A stretch of DNA of 64,000 nucleotides, taken from NCBI GenBank assembly GCA_029204045.2, contig CM055062.1, forward strand, positions 9,419,705 to 9,483,704, read 5' to 3'. Shown here piece by piece: positions 58,430-64,000 of the stretch. This stretch comes from Tillandsia leiboldiana. Lineage: Eukaryota; Streptophyta; Magnoliopsida; Poales; Bromeliaceae. A model generated the notes under the pieces. It saw only the letters and a list, made by a program, of their open reading frames with translations, did not search any database and had not been told where the DNA came from. The number at the start of each line of letters is the position of its first letter. Position 1 is the first letter of the stretch. Position numbers and translations under genes: made by a program.

Positions 58430-60154
58430 GAGGTCTACATAGATCACAAGAGCCTCAAGCACTTGTTCACGCAGAAAGAATTAAATCTGAGGTAGTGCAG
58501 GTGGTTAGAGCTTCTAAAGGATTATAACGTGACCATTATGTACCACCTAGGTAAAGCCAATGTGGTAGCAGATGTGCTCAGTAGGAAATCAATGGAAAAC
58601 CACGGGATGATGATCACAAGCCAGCTACCGTTGATTGAGGAAATGCGGCGACTCAGTTTGGAAGTTTACGGACGCCTCAATGATACTTACTACTCTTGTT
58701 GTGATGCCGACCTTGTTAGAGAAAGTTAAACACCTACAATCTTAGGATTCAAGCCTCCAAAAGGTGTGGAGTCACATCGACCGTAAGCGTACCGACAAAT
58801 TTAGTATTGGCACCAACGACGCTCTTATGTTTCGAGGCCGGTTGTGTGTGCCGAGTGACGAGGATATCCAAGGAGAGGTTTCACAGAAAGCACACCAATC
58901 TCCCTAAAGTATTCATTCGGGTGGCACCAAGATGTACAAGGATTTTACACCACACTACTGGTGGCCCGGGATGAAAAAGGATATCAGGCGCATCGTGGCA
59001 CAATGCCTTGTGTGCCAACAAGTGAAGGCGAGCACCGACTTCCGACGATAAAACTTCAGAGTCTACCTATCCCCGTTTGGAAGTGGGAAAATATAGTGAT
59101 GGACTTCGTTATGGGATTGCCTCGTTCTCAAGGAGGTCACAACGCAATTTAGGTGATTGTGGATTGCTTGACGAAATAGACACACTTTTTGCCAATCCAC
59201 ACCACTTGCATGAGCGACAAATTGGCTCAGATTTACCTCGGTGAGATTGTAAAGCTATACGGAGTTTCGACATCGATTGTGTCGGATCAGAATCCCCAGT
59301 TCGCATCCCAGTTTTGGAGGAGCTTTCATGACACTCTTGGCACGCGGCTCAATTTTAGTACAATATTTCATTCTCAAAGCGACGATCAATCGGAAAGGAC
59401 AATTCAGATTCTCAAGGATATGCAGCGAACGTGTATATTGGATTATAAGGGTGGATAGCATACACACTTACCGATGGCTGTGTTTGCATATAATAACAGC
59501 TATCATACCAGCATAGAAATGGCGCCATTTGAAGGTCTCTATAGGAGGAAGTGCCGATCTTCGATTCATTAGAGCGAGGTTGGTGAAAGAGTTGCCTTAG
59601 GCCCAAATGTGTTATAGGAGGCGGAAGAGAAGGTCCACCTTACTCGATAGTGATTTTTATCGGTGCAAGTTTGACAGAAAAGTTATGCAGATAAGCGCTG
59701 GCGAGATTTGGAGTTTGCGGTAGGGGACTGCATGTTCTTGAGGGTGTCACCTATGCATGGAGTTAAATGGTTCGGGGTTCGGGGAAAGATAAGCCCTCGA
59801 TACATCGGGCTGTATGAAATCTTGGAATGGGTTGGCACCGTGGCATATCGGCTCGCTTTACCACCAATACTTGCGGGAGTTCACAATGTATTCCATGTAT
59901 CTACACTCCGCAAGTATGTGCATGATTAGAGGCATATTCTCAATTATGAGCCATTGGAATTTAAAGAGGATATGGCCCATGAGGAGTTCCTGATTGAAAT
60001 TATTGCTCGCAAAGAAAGAAAATGCGGAGTCGAACAATTCTGTATGTGAAAGTCCAATGGAGCAATTATACCGAATAAGAAGTCACTTGGGAACTCAAGG
60101 ACACGATGCAGGAGCATTACCCATTCCTTTTTAACCAGTCAAGTTGAGGAATGT

Positions 60155-60300
60155 TGTAATACCTGTGAATTTTTTATTCGATTTAATTTGAATCTTTAAA
60201 TTCAAAATTTGTATTTAAAGGGGAGTTGTTAAAGAAATGGCTAACTCCATGAATTGGAACCGTTTCCGACAAAACAAAATTTTTACCTGAATGGTCGAAT
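60155..60300 (+). repeat. 3' LTR remnant of decayed Ty3 element
   Basis: TGTAATACCTGTGAATTTT eight bases after the pol end resembles the TGTAATAACCGCGGG start of LTR A. Similarity fades and the 3' end is not found. Confidence 0.5.
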
Positions 60301-61627
60301 AGCGCTGAACGTCATGGTAAAGTCTGTTTTTTAATTCTGTGAGGTGAAACCACAAAAAAAAAACGTGAAATACGATATTTCATGATAGTTTTCACAAAAA
60401 AAAGCACGACATTTATTTGCCAAAATGCATGAAATCACACATGGAAGGGTTTTGTCGTATTTTACATGTGCTGTGAGGGATCGGGATTAAAATAATATGG
60501 TTTGGAATACTAGCTCGCAAAAAGTTTGAAACCCTATTTAGTGGAGTCCGACATATGTGTGTTGGAATCATATTGTAGTAGCAGTGTGGGAGTCAATATC
60601 TTGTTGGCATTGGAGGCAAGATAATCATGATGTAATATAAATACAAAAATTGGTAGGTAACAACAATCTATTATCATCCAAGTCGAATAAAGCATACAGT
60701 ATAGGTATACTATAGGAGTCAATTAACTACAAAGCCTGCGGCCCAACAGGTACTTGTACCACACCCGCTCGAGTCTACATGAAATCACAGAGTCAGGAAC
60801 TGGTTTCAACATATTCCAATGTCACTAAACACATGACCACAACTATCGAAAACCGGCTCTTTTAACCGAGTTCCGAAATTTGCCAGAATTTTTCAAAAAT
60901 CCACCGAAATATTTTCGGAGTCCGCTAAGTGTTCCGAAATATAATAATCCATGTCACCGTACTCACTCACTGTACCTAACGTAATTTTTCTACAATCCTA
61001 AACATAGCCGTAAACGTGTTCCGTTATCTTCCTTGCATACAAGTCTATTTTGCCTACATGTAGTCTACCGAAAGTCCTCCAACAGTATAAGTGTTAGATC
61101 CCTGCTTTCAGCTGACACCTACAAATATATATAAGGCTTGATAATGTTTAATTTGCAAATAGAAAAAAAAATATCTTTCTAATTAAATTAGTTTTAAAAA
61201 TTCTACACTCAAATAAACCATATTTGGACGCCAACAGATCCATTATCTCATCCGAATTGTCAAGACAAATGCATCCGCACTAGAACTGCCCAAATTCAAG
61301 GTATAATAAAAAAGATTATTGCTAATTTATATTTCAGCCCCTATTTCAAAAAAAAAAATTTAGAGAATAATAATTATTTTGTATTATTTAACATAATATC
61401 AGAATAGAAAATTCTGAGTTCGAGTCCGGTCAGACTCTCGTATTATTTAATAATCAAATAAAATATTAACTACCGTCACACCACATTATTTATAACCAGT
61501 CAATTATAATTTTTTTAAAATAAAAATATAACAAAAATATTATTTTAAAAATTATATCTTGACAAATAAACCTAATAAAAATAATTTGATTGGTTGAACC
61601 ACATAGTAATGCGACTCCTGCATTCTA

Positions 61628-61658
<31 letters not shown>

Positions 61659-62338
61659 TCTACTAGGTGGTTAGTTGCATCATATTCTCCTGGTCTGGCC
61701 CGTGACAACTAAGATGCGACCACGGTAACGACTTTTGAGGTAAAAGAACAGAGTAGGGAGAGAAAAGAAAACGAAAAAAAGATGATAGGGTGGAAAAAAA
61801 AAAAAAGAAAAAAGAAAAAAGAAAAAAGAAAATGAAGAATACCATCAACGTCCCAGCTGAAATCACCAGACTTGACCACAGCTTTTTCTTTTCTCTTTCA
61901 AGTCCGCACGTGTAGGCCGAATACCCCCATCCTATATATAGACAATAGTAGGGTGTAATTTGGGCTTTGGACCAGGCAGACACGGCCGACGTACATTCAA
62001 CTGGGCTGAACTCGGCCGGGGCCCAGGCCGGCTCCAAAATTGAGCAAGGCGGCGACGCACCGGATTTGTCAACACGGCGCCCCAACCTGCGCTCTGGGCC
62101 TTATAAAAAAAATTTCATTATAGGATTAATTTTTTGATGAAGGCTGAAGAAAACGTTCCTACTATATAACAAATACAGATACTTCAAAAAATATCATCAT
62201 ATAAATTATCTATTATATTACACCAATTTATTATTATATGATAAATTGCGCTATCTTTTAAAATTCTTATACGTTTTATTTGAAATCAAAAAGCTTTAAA
62301 GCGTAGAAATATATAACCCACTCACGTATGACATAAGT

Positions 62339-62340
<2 letters not shown>
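60301..62340. other. AT-rich DNA without recognisable gene
   Basis: No coding frame with domain similarity. Landmarks: a tRNA-like TTCGAGTCC motif near 61418-61426, a run of about 30 T (61630-61659), and a purine-rich A/G tract (about 61790-61835). The minus-strand frame at 61663-62085 is Phe-rich low complexity from that tract. Confidence 0.6.
61630..61659. repeat. Poly-T tract
   Basis: About 30 uninterrupted T; could be the poly-A tail of a reverse-strand retroposon, though no body is recognised next to it. Confidence 0.85.

Positions 62341-62344
<4 letters not shown>

Positions 62345-62425
<81 letters not shown>
62345..62425. repeat. (TA)n microsatellite 1
   Basis: About 40 TA units. Confidence 0.97.
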
Positions 62426-62428
<3 letters not shown>

Positions 62429-62525
62429 AACGACTTTTTATTTATTGACGATTTCAAATATTATGATAAATTATTTAGAGATGCTTTTTAGTATCGTGAA
62501 TTATTGAAAAATATATTTTTAAAAG

Positions 62526-62637
<112 letters not shown>

Positions 62638-62853
62638 GGTTCAACCCTCTTCTTCTTTATTTTACTTTTAAATTTTTTTAAAACATATAAAATTTTAAAA
62701 TATGAAATATCAAAATACTACTCTTTAACTAACGTCAGGAACGCCGGTTTCGCTTCACGCGTCTGTGTCGGACACGCGTTCGACACGGACGCGGCATGCA
62801 CGCGCGAGCGACATGCGTCAATGCCGCATCTTGTAAATTTTCGAAATTGAAGC

Positions 62854-63733
62854 TTGGTTAGGCCAAAAAGTTGCGCTGACCGATCGGCCCTGGGGTTGAC
62901 CCTCTAAGTGTGATGTGCCACGCGTCGAAAGGGATCAAGCGATCGGACCGAGGAGGGATCAATTCGACCGGATTCTTATCAATCAAACTCTTGAGAGTGT
63001 TCGGCCTAGTGGATCGAGCCGAACTGGAATTTGGAGACAGGAATTTGACACGGCCGAATAGCCGATTAATGAATTATATTGCTTTAAAGAGGGTTATAAG
63101 GAACCAATTACAGTTAAGTATACTTCTAGGAAGTGATGTAAATGCTGATATGAAAGCTATCAAGGAAAAAAGTAAATGTAGGTATGAAAGGTATTGAAAA
63201 GCAGGAGTAGTCACTGACTTACGAGGTTGCAGGACCACTTTTTTTTCGATAGTTCGGATATTTATACCCGTTTGAACCATGTGTATATATATAACCGCCA
63301 ATTTAAGTAATCGGCGTGATCTAAGGGGAATCATCGTAAATTCCTCAACTAATTCTTTTTGAGTCGATTCTCCTCAATAAGATAGGAGCTATTTTCTGTC
63401 CAAGTTCGTCCCCTAATCGTCGCGCCGAAGCGTGATCTTCGACGCTTTCCAATGGTGGGCGCAACTTGCCTTTCCGGAGTTCATTACGAGATTTACGCCC
63501 ATATCTCGTACCCTTTCCTTCCGGGATCTTTTCTTTTGCAGCCGGAAGTTGACTTTGGCCTCGCCTCTTTCGTCATTCGACTGAGGCGGTCTGATACTTG
63601 CCTTCGGCCGAGGTCGACCCTGGATGAGACGATGACCCTTTTTATTGGCCGCTTTTCCTATCGGCTAATGTCTTGAGCCGACGGTATACACCACGTGTCA
63701 TTTCCTCATATGGCCAAAATTCCGACCTCAACA
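62854..63733 (-). repeat. Decayed LTR related to the 1-kb solo LTR
   Basis: Reverse-strand homology to 57393-58429: GCGTGATCTTCGACGCTTTCC near 63430 splits as GCGTGATCTTCG and ACGCTTTCC, with GACTGAGGCGGTCTGA near 63580 and GACCTCAACA at 63724-63733. The outer start (TTGGTTAGGCC at about 62857) has lost its TG. No target duplication is visible. Confidence 0.7.
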
Positions 63734-64000
63734 AAACTAAATTAGTTTGTTTTCCTCCTATAAGAACAAATATGGTATTATCACAACAAAAAGTTAATTA
63801 AATGAAATATATAAAAAAAAGAAAGAAAGAAAATCTAATTAGAAAAAAATATAGTTCTAATAAAAATTATCTATCTCATCTTCAACAAAGCATCTAAAGG
63901 TGTTTATTTGCTCCATCTTTTTCTGCATTAGTGTTATAATTTTTTTAAATCAAAATTTAATTTTGTATTTAAATTATTTTTTAATTATGAGTATATTTTT
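63734..64000. other. AT-rich tail without features
   Basis: A/T-rich sequence with no open frame or repeat that I recognise. Confidence 0.6.

Larger units (their letters stand above)
56803..60147 (+). pseudogene. Decayed Ty3/gypsy pol (RT to chromodomain)
   Basis: Plus-strand Tekay-like pol lacking everything before the RT palm. It opens with FEPLLDQFVIIFIDD (catalytic block intact at 56831-56842), has a TAA at 56883-56885, then the RT thumb and start of RNase H (LGLSGYYRRFV, LRYVLMQ) to about 57392, where a solo LTR splits it. RNase H resumes at 58430 (DHKSLKHLFTQKELN), followed by integrase zinc region (YWWPGMKKD...CLVCQQ), D-D-E core (MDFVMGL, VSDQNPQF, SERTIQ) and chromodomain-like end (EVTWELKDTM) near 60100. 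Many stops and frameshifts; much older than element A. Confidence 0.88.

Noticed and set aside
61663..62085. 140-codon minus-strand frame
   Set aside because: Its core is poly-Phe from the A/G-rich tract.

Overview
The window is intergenic, repeat-packed nuclear DNA of a flowering plant. Every coding sequence I can recognise belongs to an LTR retrotransposon (Ty3/gypsy with a chromodomain, of Tekay/Del type; Ty1/copia of SIRE/Maximus type; one non-autonomous element). Very GC-rich LTRs beside AT-rich SIRE-like DNA would fit a monocot; pineapple is a guess I cannot prove. I found no host gene, tRNA, rRNA or CRISPR array.

Layout. 1-1595: edge-truncated copia element (minus), inserted in an old Ty3 element C (minus; gag/RT remnants 1596-3316; LTR starting at 3317). 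The C LTR is split by three insertions: solo LTR B (4132-7066, TSD ACCGC), Tekay element A (from 8295, TSD GCTCC) and a SIRE-like copia element (31818-52448, TSD CCGGC). The SIRE element is itself split in its pol gene by a 4-kb solo LTR (38019-48011, TSD CCGAC), and that solo LTR by a non-autonomous element with two 1,624-bp LTRs (40956-46935). Insertions therefore nest four deep. From 52947: an LTR of the same family as the nested solo LTR, a degenerate minus-strand LTR, a decayed Ty3 pol (56803-60147) interrupted by a 1-kb solo LTR (TSD GAGGT), then AT-rich DNA with (TA)n tracts and a decayed LTR (62854-63733).

A 100-N gap (18210-18309) separates two nearly identical ~12.9-kb blocks (about 5298-18209 and 18310-31183) that carry the same nested insertions. 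I read these as one locus assembled twice (overlapping or allelic contig ends). Only the second block gives a complete element A with both TSDs.

Most interesting non-gene signals: (i) tandem small hairpins with a GTGTG-type loop and compensatory stem changes near the 3' end of the Tekay-family LTRs; (ii) a second tandem-hairpin site whose sequence is replaced but whose architecture is kept between sister LTRs; (iii) a covarying long-stem hairpin in the other LTR family; (iv) GC-rich minisatellites, different in each LTR, inside a possible leader intron with conserved splice-like borders; (v) TCCGGA-palindrome arrays upstream of the TATA box in three kinds of LTR, repeated inside the SIRE element ahead of its extra ORF.
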